64,000 nt of DNA from Hyaloperonospora brassicae (Eukaryota; Oomycota; Peronosporomycetes; Peronosporales; Peronosporaceae): positions 62,001 through 126,000 of the forward strand of contig CANTFL010001406.1 of NCBI GenBank assembly GCA_947650285.1, given 5' to 3'. Position numbers and translations under genes: made by a program. The first letter of the stretch is position 1, and the number at the start of each line of letters is the position of its first letter. Below the pieces are notes generated by a model. It saw only the letters and a list, made by a program, of their open reading frames with translations. It was not told the DNA's origin and made no database searches. Below, piece after piece: positions 9,787 through 21,404 of the stretch.

Positions 9787-11333
9787 AGCATGTAGGACTC
9801 GTTGTTGGACGGATTAACGGCCCTGAGTGTAGAGCAGGAGAAGGCTCGGCTTTAGCGGGTTGGGCTCTGCCTGAATGCAGCCATGTATCCGCCGTTTTGT
9901 TACAAGTACCCAATAGAATCGTTTGCCAATTTGTTTTGGTGTGTTAGACTTCGTGCGGGCATCCACGTTTAGCGGCCCCTGCTGCAGTGGCATTCATCAG
10001 ACCAAGTTCAAACCTATGTTTGGGAACTCATTTCGCTGGGGCGCGTTTGGAAAGTTGGCAGCAAAAGTAAGTACAATATACTGCAAAGTATCATCCTACA
10101 AGAGCAGAAGTGTGATGGACTCCACTTAGGCATTGCAGAGGACCAACATCGTTGATCAGCGGGTAGCAGCCAACTATCTGACGCTTCGCCGGAATCAAGC
10201 AGCAGGAAACATTGTCCTTTTGGACGCGCATCCGCTGGTTCATGGAATTCCGTGAAGTGTCCCAGACTCCGTCGCAAACAAACACGTTAAGCTAGCGTTA
10301 CAGTCCCAACCGTGTCATTTCCGGAAGGGTTCCAGCTGCGCGCTACCTCTCAGACGTTGTATCGGCTCGAAAGCGCAGCGCACAATAACGATTAATAGCC
10401 GCTGTATTATCACGGGCTTCTGCTTCTATTTGGGCACATTGTACCGGTCTAACGAAGTACCAGGTATAGGCCTGCTATCAGGTGACAGCGCGGAAACTGA
10501 ACATTCATTTTTCGGGTAAGGAGCAGGACCTCTCTCGTCAAAAACTACAATGCTGCCGCGGGATGATCTAAAGGCTGGAATACATATTTTAAATTTGCTA
10601 TTGTGAGCAGACCTGATGGCAGAAACTCATACGCCACTGGACGGATCACCGTGGGGAGTTGGTCCGTTTGCAAGGCTTTCGTTCCATTCGCGCCAGTAAA
10701 TAGACGCCGACGCTACCAAAGCGGTCATGGACCGTATCAAGCGGGGCTATCCTGACAAAGGACAAGACTATGCGATGGTCTGAACGCGGCTATGGTGAAT
10801 GCTTAGCATTGACAAGATTGTAAAAGCTTGTGCATACCGCCGTCTGCTTGACCTCACGAAAGTATCTCCAGGAGAGTTATCTTCAACCTGGCGGCAACTG
10901 TGGATCTTTAAGGTTGAATTTGGGGTACTGTATGACGACGGTCGCATTGCGTAGGTGAACATGATGAAAATTCGATTTGTGCTAGCAAAGAACGGCCCCT
11001 AACAGAATACATTCGCTTCTCTTTTTATCTCACCATACGGGGCCAATCGACGTAAGCGCTCCTCTGCAAGGCATGAGCGGGTCACTGACTATGTCAAAAT
11101 GTAGCATTGGTAATGTATCCCCCGACGCAGTACTATAGACATAAATGATGGCTCCGAGGACGGGGCCTGATGGTGTTCATAGTCACATTCTAGGCGGCAA
11201 CAGCTGTCCAGGGAACTACGCCTGCGACACCGCGCAAGTTTGTCCGCGTCAACCTACCTCGTTTCCAAGTCGATACACCAAAACACTGGCTGTAACGGCT
11301 GCCTCAATTCGAGCGCCTTGCTAATCTACAGCG
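9787..11333. other. effector 3' flank, then empty intergenic DNA
   Basis: Up to about 9,950 the sequence still matches the 3' flank of paralogue 1. Beyond that GC content falls, ORFs stay below 90 codons and lack domains, and no repeat or RNA gene is seen. Confidence 0.5.
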
Positions 11334-12790
11334 ATGGAATTTGAATACATGAGTCTGAATTTAGGCATAATTCTCGAGCACGAGGTGTTGAATGCCTGTA
11401 ATGAAGCATTTCCAAGCGTCGATGATGACGACCAGTTCCACCTCTCCATGCAGGTGCTGGGCGTGACTTTGTATCGAGTACCGAATGCGAGCGCTTCGAA
11501 GATGACATCGATGTGATGGGTCAAGACACGCACAGAGTATGTCGAATCCTTACGTCTCGGAGAATGGAATTGTACGGATGGTGGTGTACTTGCCAGAGAA
11601 TGCTCTTTCCATATATGAACCAACTCAGGTACGGTACTTCAAGCGTGCAATGCCAAGCGAGTATAAACCCGTCTACGCGATAAGCGGGAAAGGCCTATTT
11701 ACCATGACGCAAGCTGTTCAGTATCATCTACGATTACAGGCGTCTGAACTCGTCAGATGAACAATAGGAACCCTAGCAACGGCAACACAACCTCATAACA
11801 AGGTCTCTCGGTCAATTAACAAAAGTCCCAGGTCCGCGAATGGACGTGTTAGACGAGGTGGACGGACTCATGGTGGTAGTGTCAATCGTGGCAATGACGG
11901 CAAGAGACACAACAAGACCTCGGGTGGCAAAAAGTGGTGCATCATTCATAAATTTGTCGTTACACATCGATGCTGAGTGCTTCACTCAAAATGTCAATCA
12001 TCCACAAAGATATATATGGGCGCCAAGCAAAAAGTGTAAAGGCTACACAAGTTGAAGACACTGGCTCTGATAAACGCACAGTGGCGAATTGAACAAGAAT
12101 GAAGAGTGCAAGGTGAGGTGTTGTACATGCTGTCGACGCAACCGAACAGCGCCTCCATTGCTCCTGCGAATGCTTATACCTAAGGCCACAGACGAACATC
12201 TTGTACTAGTCGATTCCGACAATTCTACTAGCTTTGTCATTGGTAGCCTGCTAAAAGTGAACTAGATGCTCGGTTGCAAGCTACATTCGTCGACGGTAAC
12301 GAATGGGCAAGTGGAGGAAAGTGTAAAGAATAATAAGTCAACGAAGCTTAATTTCCGCTTTCCGACATCAAGTGCAAGATTCCCTGTCACTCACAGCTTT
12401 GCAGTAACAGCCGATGTGAAAGACTAGATGATTATCCATTGGTACCTGCTCAGTGCGTTAGGCATGATGGTCAACGTTCGCGATGCGCAAATTGAATGCG
12501 CCAGCAATAACTGCAAACCGAACATTGGTTCTAAGCCTTCTCATCTTGAAGTCGTCGAACCCAGCTTAGATGACCTTATGGAAATTGACAGAGTTTATTG
12601 GAGCCAACCGATAGTTTTCGTGACGCGTCAGTCAATTTATACGTGCGAAAGCAGTTCGCTGAGCTTCTCACGGAGTTCCAGGATCTGTATGAAGGCCACC
12701 TTGGCAAGATGTAACAACCATACTATGTGCTTCCTATTGCAAATAGAACATGACAGTGCATGCAATATTGTATTCTATTGCGCGCAGTCA
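11334..12790 (+). pseudogene. decayed Ty3/gypsy gag-protease-preRT remnant
   Basis: Successive plus-strand pieces follow Ty3 order. About 11,410-11,510 and 11,540-11,757 look like a Gag capsid core (VRMVVYLPENALSIYEP, TQVRYFKRAMPSEY). About 11,920-11,960 in another frame gives KKWCIIHKFVVTHR followed by a His/Cys-rich stretch resembling a retrotransposon zinc-knuckle. At about 12,150-12,250 LVLVDSDNSTSFVIG looks like a damaged retropepsin LVDSGAS motif. At 12,440-12,500 YLLSALGMMVNVRDAQIE matches the end of a gypsy protease. At about 12,650-12,740 FQDLYEGHLGKM then YVLPIA matches the conserved linker before RT. Many stops and shifts; RT, RNase H and integrase are missing. An LTR of a structured family starts 59 bp further on, but whether it belongs to this element is unclear. 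Confidence 0.55.
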
Positions 12791-12848
12791 TAATTAACAG
12801 CTCGCACTGAGATTCAGCGTCCGATCGACCTCAGTATGCTTGAGACAA

Positions 12849-13273
12849 TGTAACGGGGCGAGCACGTTACGTGCGAGTTATACCAAATATACCACTGTAA
12901 ATCTTGTATCAATGTATATATTCACCAATTTTACCTGCCAAAAACATTGATGGAATATGAATTTCAAGGGTAGAATGTAAAGTCGACCCACTTATTAGTT
13001 GACATGGGCCATATACAAAATCAACCACTAATCGCTGCTGGGCGCGCGCAACAAGTGATAAGCCGAAACTCCCATATATGTTGTAATCTAAGGCAGCGTA
13101 AGCAGACAAATAATGTTTGCTTAATATGAAACTAAGATACTGAATACAGTCTACTTATCCCACCTACTTTTATCACCCTTTACTCAGACCTGTCGCTTTT
13201 TTCAGTGCTCAAGTGTACGTGACGTCCGAAGCACACTCGCTTGTATTGTGATACGTACAAGGGCGTCCCCGCA
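12849..13273 (+). mobile_element. degenerate LTR of the structured LTR family (copy 1)
   Basis: Begins TGTAACGGGGCGAGCACG, like the other copies at 18,886, 20,909 (minus) and 60,582. Further matching landmarks in order are a CAACCACTAATCGCTG block followed by GGCGCGCGCAACAAG, and the motif GTGTACGTGACGTCCG. A weak hairpin CTTGTA..TACAAG follows, and the end is CGTCCCCGCA. This is the most diverged copy; the internal hairpins are mostly broken. No partner LTR is visible nearby. Confidence 0.6.
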
Positions 13274-15120
13274 AATGGCAAGAAGTGTGCCCGTTGCAGA
13301 CAATTGAAGACTCTAATATGGCATCTCCAGCCTATTTTCTTCTAAGAACAGATGCAAGTCTTCGACTAATGATCGGTCTACGCGATCTTAATACGCTATA
13401 AATTACCGTCTGTGTTGTTTCCTTTTGTACTTGAAGTCATGCAGCGACTCAGTGATAGTGATTTTTTTACTTTTGGTGCGAATATAGGGCACCACGCACA
13501 ACAGCCAGCGCCCGACCCGACCGCTTGTTACATTCCACCTGATGTTGGATTAAAATGTGGTCAAGCGTATAACTGTGGCTAGTCAACGGCACCTGACGAG
13601 TGCTAGGCTAGTTTGATAAAGATTTTCGGACACACGAAACATGGAATTGCCTATTTGAATGACATTCCTTGTGTTTCTTGATCCGGTCGAAGTCCATCGC
13701 GATCACACACAGGAGTGTTTTAGCGTCATCTTACGTAAAAACAACACAATATAGTCTCAAATGTTGTGTAAGATTTACAAACACTGAGTACTCGGCGGTT
13801 GTATTGAACAAATCAGTAATATAATATACGAACTTAGCGGATCGGCGAGATACAAAAGTTGCCAATTCCAAGAAGAATTGCCAGCTAACAAAACCTGCGG
13901 AACATGCACAACCATCTTGATTATGTGCGCATTCATTCAGCGTTCCATATTATCCTAATATTCTTTTGTATATAAGGTTCTCCTCAATGAGGAGTCGAGG
14001 AAACAAAACGCTTTTCCGACTTAGAAAAAATGAATATAACAATTGTTAACCGGGAGGCAGTATACCCATGTACCACTAATGTGTACCTTGTAATGTATAA
14101 TTACTTTCAATTTGTGTCGCTTCAGACACCAGTGGTCATTTTCAAATTTAATCTTGTAGATGGTAAAGCCATTCATTTTACTGCAGAGGCAGGATTTTAT
14201 CTCCGTGTTTAAGTTCTAATCACATCAGCTCGCATATGATTTGTACAAAACACGTGATTTTTCAAGGCGTATTGTATACCTAGCGTTCAAGATATGGAAA
14301 TGTGTGGTATAGTAATTGGTCAAATCTATTATCTCACAGTATCAACGTACAAACACAATGGTCTCCTAGTAAAGTCGGCGACACGGGTTGGTACGCTCGG
14401 ATTAATATCATCGCGGTTCACCCGTTCGTGTTTAGTTGTGGTTTTTGCATAAATGCTTCCTGGAACCAATCCTCCTAAAGCCTGTCTGACGTCAGTAGCC
14501 TCTAAATCTCTTTTTCATTCCGTGACTTTGCACCAACGAGTGGGAATCGACTCAGTAAGCGCTTTTACAGGTCACCGGGCGCAGTGTACACCCAGCAAGA
14601 ATAATTTCGGTGCCCTCGGCGGAGGTCCAACGGCCCGTCACTCAGACAAGACTTTGGAAAATGGGGCCTTCCTTTAAGGCTCTCCGGCTCGTCTTGGACT
14701 CGACTCACAACGGTCCCTTTACTAAGGTTTACCGGCTCGTCGACGACGAGACTCCTTCCTACTCTTGTATCGAGCGCTGCCCAAACCGTGCCTTTTAAAA
14801 TTTTGGCGCTACCAGTCGATGCCTCTACTGTTAAAAGTTAGCGGAGCGTCGAAGTGAAGAACACCTGCTGGTCGAAGCAGCAAAACTAAAAGTGCATTAT
14901 CCATTGAGCGCAACTCGTTCCTACCGTTGCTCCTCATCTTTCCGAACCACTTCTTCATTCCAACCGCCCCATAAATCCTGGCGTTCCTTTCCCATTTTCC
15001 TTTTCCATATAACGGTTTCTCTAATGTGGACATTCTTTCAACTGAGCACAATATGGGGGATGCACTGTCTGGCAGGACAGTGCTGGTGAACCCCAAACAC
15101 CAGTACACTAAGGTTTAGCT
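13274..15120. other. AT-rich intergenic DNA without a gene
   Basis: Only ORFs under 100 codons are present. A pyrimidine-rich block at about 14,600-14,800 contains two similar CCGGCTCGTC segments 50 bp apart, which may be a small degenerate repeat. Nothing else can be supported. Confidence 0.45.
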
Positions 15121-15190
15121 TTCACTTCCGGGTATCGAACCGGTGACCTCTGATATATGGCTGCCACACATTTCCACTAGATCTTCAGCA
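15121..15190 (-). repeat. tRNA-derived (SINE-like) sequence with B box
   Basis: On the minus strand the stretch contains GGTTCGATACC, a perfect RNA polymerase III B-box, preceded by GAGGTCACC as in tRNA variable loop and T-stem. About 35 nt further 5' lies CTAGTGGAAATGTG, a weak A-box candidate. The T-loop has one extra base and I cannot fold a 7-bp acceptor stem, so this is not a working tRNA gene. A SINE head or tRNA relic is the likely explanation. Confidence 0.35.
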
Positions 15191-15551
15191 TGCTTACAAA
15201 TGCACGTACTGGTATCCTATCTTACCGTACTACTTGGAGCATATAATAGACACGCTTCTCCCTATGCATGTCCATAACATACCCTTCGCATCACCTAATC
15301 TCAACATTTACAAGTTTTTCCTCACGAGGTTCGAAGGCCGGCATAATCTATGCCACGCAGGGACTTACCTTAAATGCACGCGTGTCTTGGACTTTGAAAA
15401 TTCTGCACTGTATTAGTTTATCTCTTTTACAATATCGCAGAGCCAGTTTGAATGGATCTCTGTCATTCACTAGTTCTTATACAAAAAAGTGATTGATGCA
15501 GTAGCTCGATCTTCTCGCATTCTGCACAGTACACAAAGGACACCGACCCTC
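15191..15551. other. no gene
   Basis: Short AT-rich ORFs only; nothing recognised. Confidence 0.5.
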
Positions 15552-15714
15552 CAGTCGCTGACGCTAAGTCGCTGACACTTGATCCGCCGACACCTGAGTC
15601 GCCGATGCTCGGGTAGCGGCCACTTGAGTCGCCGTCGATCGGGTCGACACCACTTGGGGTTCAACACCCGAGTCACCGACAATTAAGTCGCCCACACTGG
15701 AGTCCACGACACCC
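15552..15714. repeat. degenerate 15-bp minisatellite, about 11 units
   Basis: Units approximate AGTCGCCGACACTTG with changes in each copy, in a 15-base register kept through almost the whole array (one unit is 14). Because the unit is a multiple of three, any frame through it encodes a five-residue repeat, so it may be a relic of a repetitive coding region. GC content is clearly higher than in the flanks. Confidence 0.8.
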
Positions 15715-16174
15715 ATTATGTAAAATATGGTTGACTAAACCTATTATTCGTAAAGAGAGGAAAAATAATTCCTACAACTCAACTGCATATAGCATTTCGC
15801 GCTTTAGCTGTTGATTTGCTTAATTATGCAAGTCCCTTGATTCATCACGAGAAGATCAGTGAGCGAAGCTGACTCATTGAGTCGTGTTCTTGTGAAAAAA
15901 CGAAGTAAATCGTCAAAAACAAATTATATCTATCGCACATCCGCAGACATCCATTCAGTTGTAATGGCCGTTATTATCGAAATTATTGTTCGTGTGCGCA
16001 CCATTTTGTCTACCAGGAATGTGGGGTCCGTACAAGATCTACGTATGGACGTTGTTAAATACTATCATGGGACCTGGTTTCATTTCTGTGTTAAGCACCG
16101 ATATCATACATTCATATAAATAAACGGCTTGTACAGCTCTATGAACAAAGTCAAAGGATATCAATAAACCTGTA
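15715..16174. other. no gene
   Basis: AT-rich stretch before the left end of the pogo-type transposon; one 86-codon ORF (15,859-16,119) without any recognisable feature. Confidence 0.5.
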
Positions 16175-16424
16175 CAGTCGATCCTGTCGAAAGTAATATC
16201 GCTGGGACCAAGGTCATGTTATTACCTAATGGAAGTTATTACTTAAGGCAGGTTAGAAAATCATGGATTTTTAAGTAGGAAAAATAGTGATATCGGGTTT
16301 GTTTACAATTTTAAATTTCGGCAGCCGCCACCCCCAGTCAACCCCCACCTTTATAAAAAATAGTCCCCCGCTATCCCCCCAAAAAAGGAGTCCCCGCGAT
16401 CTACCCAACTTTTTACTCTCCAAT

Positions 16425-18015
16425 ATGCCTCCGAAAGGCGCAAAGTACACGAAAATGACGGAAAATCCACATTGCTTTGTTAAGCACCATGATAAGAATC
16501 CTAAGCTCAGCCATAAGGAGATCGTCTAGTGGCTAGAACAGAGGCATAAGGTAAAAGTCAGTCATCCACAGTCTCAGGCCTTCTCAAGAGGAAAGCGACA
16601 ATCTTAGCGAAGGTCGACAATAACAATCTTGTTGCAAAACGTCAAAGGTCTGTTAAGTATTCTCAGATCGAATCTGATATAGTTGAGTGGTTCCTTAGCC
16701 ATCAGGATCGCGTCAATGTGAGCGAGGATCTTATTAAAGAAAAAGTAGACCTTTTTCTTGACCACCTCTACCCTGAGCATGATTAGTTCGACTTTTCAAA
16801 TGGCTGGATGAAATTATTTAAAGACTGGCATGGAATCAAGCCCTTTTGCCGTTATGGAGAGAGTGGTTCTGTTGACATGACACAAATCGAGGAAACACTC
16901 CCTGACATCCGGGAGATGCTGGACAAGTACGAGTGGAAAGATATTTACAACAGGGATGGAACCGGGCTACTCTACCGGCTGCAGGTGTGTTTTGGCAATT
17001 GGTCTTGTTTGCAACGTATTGTGACACTTTGTCTTTACTTAAACTTTATCACAGCCAGATCATTCGCTGGCAACCAAGCAGCTAAAAGGCCGCATTAAAA
17101 AGCGTATCACCGTGGCAGTGTGCTGCAATGGCAATGGAAGTGTCAAGCTGCCGCCCTTGTCATAGGAAAGTCGAAAAATCCGCGAGCTTTCGAAAACATC
17201 AACCTTGACACCATCGGCTGCAAGTACCAAAGCAAAAGTAAAGCATGGATGACACAAACCATCTTTAATGAGTGGCCAAAATCATTTGATGCTCGCATGA
17301 CCGGACGCCAAGTTAATCTAATCATGGATAACTGTAGTGCGCATATACCGCTTTCTCAACTTACTATAGCTATCCTGTTCCGCAATACCACGGGTTTTTA
17401 CCTTCCACCTCTATACGACTTCGAAATTCCAGCCGAGCGACGCAGGCATAATAAGGGAATTTAAAGGCCAAGTATCGCAAGCGCTTCAATAGCTTGCTCC
17501 TTCAGCGCCTCGAGCCATATGTGGAAGATCCGCAGAAGATTGATGTTCATCAGGTCATTCGGATGGCGGTCGCAGCTTGGAACTCGGATGTCAAGGCCGA
17601 AACAATTTCGGACTGTTTCCTTCATTGCAAGATTCGCTCCGTTTCTTTGGGAACCCCTGAACTTACTGCACAGCAGCTGGTCGAAAATGAGGTCATCGAA
17701 CATCTATAATTGAGAAATTTGTCAGTTGAGGTTCCAGAACCCGATGGACATCAGAGTCCTTTTAACTACCCTGCTAAGGAGGAGGTCGCCTACATACCAG
17801 ATGAAGATGAGATCATCTCCAAGTACCTTCGATCTAATCAAGTGGAGGAAAAGGAAGATGACACGGAAGAGCCTCCTCGTGTCATGTCATCTCATCCACT
17901 CGACGCCACGCAGACGCTTAGATACTTTTGGTTGCAGCAGCCAGACCTGAACGAGGACCTTCTTATAGTCCTTTAGCAAATGAAGGACACATTAAAAAAG
18001 ATCCTGAATAACTAA
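16425..18015 (+). pseudogene. pogo-type transposase (CENP-B-like DNA-binding plus DDE_1), broken
   Basis: From MPPKGAKYTK the N-terminus resembles a CENP-B/Tigger helix-turn-helix (HHDKNPKLSHKEIV). Next comes a second HTH (YSQIESDIVEWFLSHQDRVN). The DDE core follows: DIYNRDGTGLLYRL (normally MDETGL, so the acidic residue after Asp is now Gly), then a short intron, VIGKSKNPRAFENINLD, LIMDNCSAHIPLSQL (second Asp) and, in a shifted frame, SDAGIIREFKAKYRKRF (third Asp). Frame +1 from about 17,494 continues to the C-terminal TLKKILNN, through stops at 17,707 and 17,974. A one-base deletion near 17,155, another shift near 17,400 and several stops inactivate it. Without these breaks, length and order match pogo-like transposases, which cut and paste at TA sites. 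Confidence 0.8.
16985..17054 (+). other. spliceosomal intron in the transposase gene (70 bp)
   Basis: Coding sequence stops matching the DDE_1 family exactly after YRLQ and resumes with PDHSLATKQLKGRI. The separating 70 bases begin GTGTGT and end TTTATCACAG, and removing them restores the frame with no lost residue. Size and borders fit a short oomycete intron. The splice sites survive although the gene itself is broken. Confidence 0.7.
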
Positions 18016-18259
18016 CTGGTGCAGAAGCCCATCTTACAATTCTTTTACAAGGCCCATTAACTGCTTTGCTCTCAATTTCAAAGTCCTTTCTGAAGTGAGT
18101 ATCGCTTTTATAAAATTTGGGACCAGCGTTTGGCCATCAAGTATTATTTTAGGGAGATATATTACATTTAATATAGGTCCTAAAAGTCGGGACCAAAAAA
18201 GAATATTACCTAGGACAGGTTATTACATAAGGCAGTATTACTTTAGACATGTTCTTCTG

Positions 18260-18885
18260 TATATTTTGCGACCGCGAAATATATTGTGTAGCTTCTATAG
18301 CACAAATAAAGAATGCTGCATTTCGCTTATACCGCCAATCCCTCTGACGTAAAATACACGGACACTTTCAAACTCTATGGTCACTGAAAAAAGTATACAC
18401 TGACATTGATTAAAGATACGACGCGATGGCTAACTACCTCTATGCAAGAGCGCAATCTGGGGTAATGGCTGGGAAATTTGGTGCGACCTGTCTTTGTCTA
18501 ATTTGGCACCCCGGCATGGTGGTATTTGGCAGAGGTACAGGCATTAATGCCGCGAAATTTCGAGACATGATATCTTACAACGGGATCAAGGCCGAGTCTA
18601 ATTTGTGCAAAGTTCAAAAAATATTGCAATTTGCCAGTGCATCTACCTCAATATATTGAACAGTATCCATTAATGCTAAGACGTTTACTTTCGTCGAAGA
18701 ATCTAGTATGCTTCATTTGGGTACGAGCAAGCTTTCACGTCATGTACGAACGGCGTTAGCCTACTTGATGCTCGGTCATAGTATAGTTACACATAAGCTA
18801 CATATATCTCAATAAGGATACTTAACTTACCGCAGATAAAAAGTAGCACTTCATAATATTACATGCAAAAAAGACAAGTAACCCC
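18260..18885. other. no confident gene
   Basis: One 77-codon plus-strand ORF (18,426-18,659) with the stretch GRGTGINAAKFRDMISYNG looks mildly protein-like but I do not recognise it. It may be a transposon fragment next to the LTR that follows. Confidence 0.4.
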
Positions 18886-19334
18886 TGTAATGGGGTGAGC
18901 CCGATACATAAACTTGATATCTTCGTATCAATTTTTTATTATTATCTATTTGGATAATGTTCAATAATCTTTACTCGTAAGGAGTGATGTAGAAGGAATA
19001 ATATCCCCGGGGTAAATTTTCTTTGATGGGTTGCTCCACCTGATGGTTGATGTTCACGGTACATCAACCAGATTAATAATTAATAGCTGCTAGAAGCGCG
19101 CAATGGGTGGTGAGCAAGAAGCCTTAATAGGAGATTGTAGTTGAATATATTTAGCTCAAGACGAAAGACGATTTATTAGAAAACATAACTAAATTAAATA
19201 CAATGCTACTTTTTCCCTTAGACAGAGCTGTCGAGTTCTGACTTCTTTGCTGAGCTTCCTCATGGGGCCACGTGAACTGGACGTCGGGTGCACAGAACCT
19301 TGTGTCAAATTGACACAAGGCGTTCTTCGTCACA
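18886..19334 (+). mobile_element. solo LTR of the structured LTR family (copy 2)
   Basis: Starts TGTAATGGGGTGAGCCCG. In order it holds the hairpin TTGATA-TCTTCG-TATCAA, the hairpin GGTTGATGT..ACATCAACC, the GCGCGCAATGGGTGGTGAGC block, and near the end a perfect 11-bp stem CCTTGTGTCAA/TTGACACAAGG. It ends CGTCACA. It shares landmarks with the copies at 12,849, 20,909 (minus), 40,413 and 60,582. No coding region can be tied to it, so it is treated as a solo LTR. Confidence 0.7.
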
Positions 19335-20460
19335 ATACTCGGTCGGCTATCACGTAATTATATGCTATGATAAAAAAATCTCGAACATAAGCACCATAAA
19401 TCTCGGCTGGACCTTGCGTCTCTAATGTACACGACAAAGCCATGCGATGCTCGACAACGGTAATATGGCACTTGACAACGGAGTCACGCAACAATGGATC
19501 AAAATCATCCTATCATTTCTGTATTGATGTGGTCTATCATCCACCAAAGAGGCGAGTGACAAGATTATTTAAGTTGCAACATTGTACCTTTTGGTAGACC
19601 ACAGAATATTATATTTATGATGGAGGTATGGTGAAAGTTGAGTGGCGTAGTAGAAAACGTTGATTTGATATGTGGTAGAGAAGTGTGTCTAGTAATCATA
19701 TACCATCACTTATCGTTGAACCTCGAGGTGCAAAGTCAAGTTAAGTGAGAGCGTCTAACCAACCGCGAGGAAGTCAACAGTATCCGTGCAACTTCTTTAT
19801 GCAAAAACCTAAGTCGTTTTATTTCCATTGATAGGGGGTAACACGAGAAGGCAGCGTCGGGCCAATTCTGCAACAGGCATGCGGCAATTTAGATCGGCAA
19901 GAAAGCGGGCATTCTTCGAGGCCGACACGGTGTTTCAAGTAGGCCGCATGCTACCAAACTAACGATAAGAGCAAGGCGACTAATACACCTGTCTCCTGAT
20001 ACGTGAAGCCTCGTTTAACCACCTAAGTCGCGCGAGTTATCGGCGTTCATGATAGATAGTTGATATATTCTACATTCTGCAGCAACAAAAGGAGGAAATA
20101 TTGTGCTCCTCTCATAATACTCTTTTACACTCTTTTGGTACGTAAACACACTGTAAACGTGATAAGCTCAGACCGATCTGGCATCAAGCTTCACTCATTT
20201 ATTTATTGAAGTATTCTTATATGCGTATGTGGTAATTCTTGCGAGTACTCAGAATCTACAGTTTTGACATGTTTCTTCTTTAATAGCCTAACGTCTAACA
20301 CACTATTGAATTGGTATATGTAGACATGGAAGCGTATTTTCATAACGGATATCGTTGATCATCTGCGCCTACATGCTCTCGTGTTGCACGCTTTTCACAG
20401 CTATGGTGCCGTGCTCAAAACTTACCGTGCAAAGTAGTATTCGAAAACAAGTCCGAAATG
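19335..20460. other. no gene between two divergent LTRs
   Basis: No ORF above 60 codons. If the minus-strand LTR at 20,909 once led into an internal region, its gag should lie here, but no Gag motif is recognisable. Confidence 0.4.
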
Positions 20461-20809
20461 TCATCGCACGGAACCTGTCGCAGTTCGTCCAATACGCTCT
20501 TGCATCTGTGGCTGCGCGACCCTGGATATCGTGACTCTGTCGCTGCTTGATCTTGCGTAGTCATTCACCCACTTCGCTATATTACCCGTCGCTGCAAAAA
20601 AATATAGGAAAATGCAACACGGCCTTGTAAAATCGTACGCAGTAGTCATGAGAAGTCATTCTTTTTTTGGCGTTGTAAGTCTCACGTCCAGCACTTACAT
20701 CGTCATACTTTTGTCTATTCGTAAGCCCAATAATAGGCATCATGTAATGAATCATGTGCGCAATTACAGCATTTGTTAAACGATCAGCGGCGTTGTCATC
20801 CGTCTTCAT
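20461..20809 (-). pseudogene. remnant of retrotransposon leader/5' coding region
   Basis: Minus-strand pieces give a 75-codon ORF starting MKTDDNAADRLTNAVIAHM and, in another frame, AKWVNDYARSSSDRVTIS then QPQMQERIG. The latter matches the plus-strand sequence after the LTR at 60,582 (AKWMSDYTRSRGDSVTID, QPQVQERIG). Nucleotide similarity continues past the stop to TTTGCACGGTAAGTTTT in both places. In both loci the sequence lies just 3' of an LTR of the same family, so it appears to be the start of that element's internal region. Its product is unknown. Confidence 0.45.
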
Positions 20810-20908
20810 TTTTTAAGCGAATCTTATTCTTCTTCACTCAGTCGCGCACGTATGTCAGCCTAGTTTAAAGTGGCGAGTTCGGTGACTTAAAGTCGGATCC
20901 ATCGCCAG

Positions 20909-21381
20909 CGTAACAGGGGAACGCTCTTGCTCATCCAACTGATCAAGGCCTTGTATTGGTAACAATACAAGGATGCGTACGCCTGACGTCACGTACATTT
21001 GGCGTGAGAAAGCGAGACCAAGACAATACATAAATCGAAAGCTCTGTCTTGAGGGGAAAGTAGAACTGTTATATAAAATTATTTTATTTCTTTCAGAATC
21101 ATCTTTCGTCTTAAACTAACTATATAAAACTACTGTTTTCTATGTGGGTCTACTGTCCACCACCCATTGCCCGCGTCCGGCAGCGATTGGTGGGTAAACT
21201 AGTTGATGTACACGGTACATCAACCAAGTAGTGGACCCCTGCACGGATATTGCCCTTAGAGGTAATATTGCGACATCATCACTTTTCTCTAGTGATGTTG
21301 ATTAAATATTATCAAAATAGATAATATTCAAAAATTGGTACTTTCGTGCCGATTGTTATGTAACGGGCTCACCCCGTTACA
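20909..21381 (-). mobile_element. LTR of the structured LTR family, minus strand (copy 3)
   Basis: Reversed, it starts TGTAACGGGGTGAGCCCG and contains GTTGATGTAC-CGT-GTACATCAAC (perfect hairpin), CCCACCAATCGCTGCCGG, GCAATGGGTGGTGG, TGTACGTGACGTCAGG and the hairpin CCTTGTATTG..CAATACAAGG, ending CCCCTGTTACG. On its 5' side (higher coordinates) lies a copia RNase H remnant, and on its 3' side the leader remnant at 20,461-20,809, so it may once have been shared by two tandem elements. Confidence 0.75.
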
Positions 21382-21404
21382 GCCAGCCTCATCGCTCTTC
21401 AGTT

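Larger units (their letters stand above)
16175..18259 (+). mobile_element. pogo/Tigger-type DNA transposon (degenerate, complete length)
   Basis: The left end reads TA-CAGTCGATCCTGTCGAAAG; the right end, reversed, reads TA-CAGAAGAACATGTCTAAAG. Both continue into AAAGTAATA and share inner blocks such as TATTACCT and GGGACCA, giving imperfect terminal inverted repeats. The TA dinucleotides at 16,173-16,174 and 18,260-18,261 fit the TA target duplication of the Tc1/mariner-pogo superfamily. Total length is 2,085 bp and a transposase pseudogene fills most of it. C-rich tracts occur at 16,329-16,395 between the left end and the start codon. Confidence 0.75.

Noticed and set aside
15121..15190. Functional tRNA gene
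   Set aside because: The B-box is perfect but the T-loop has an extra base and no acceptor stem can be formed, so only a SINE-like relic is reported.
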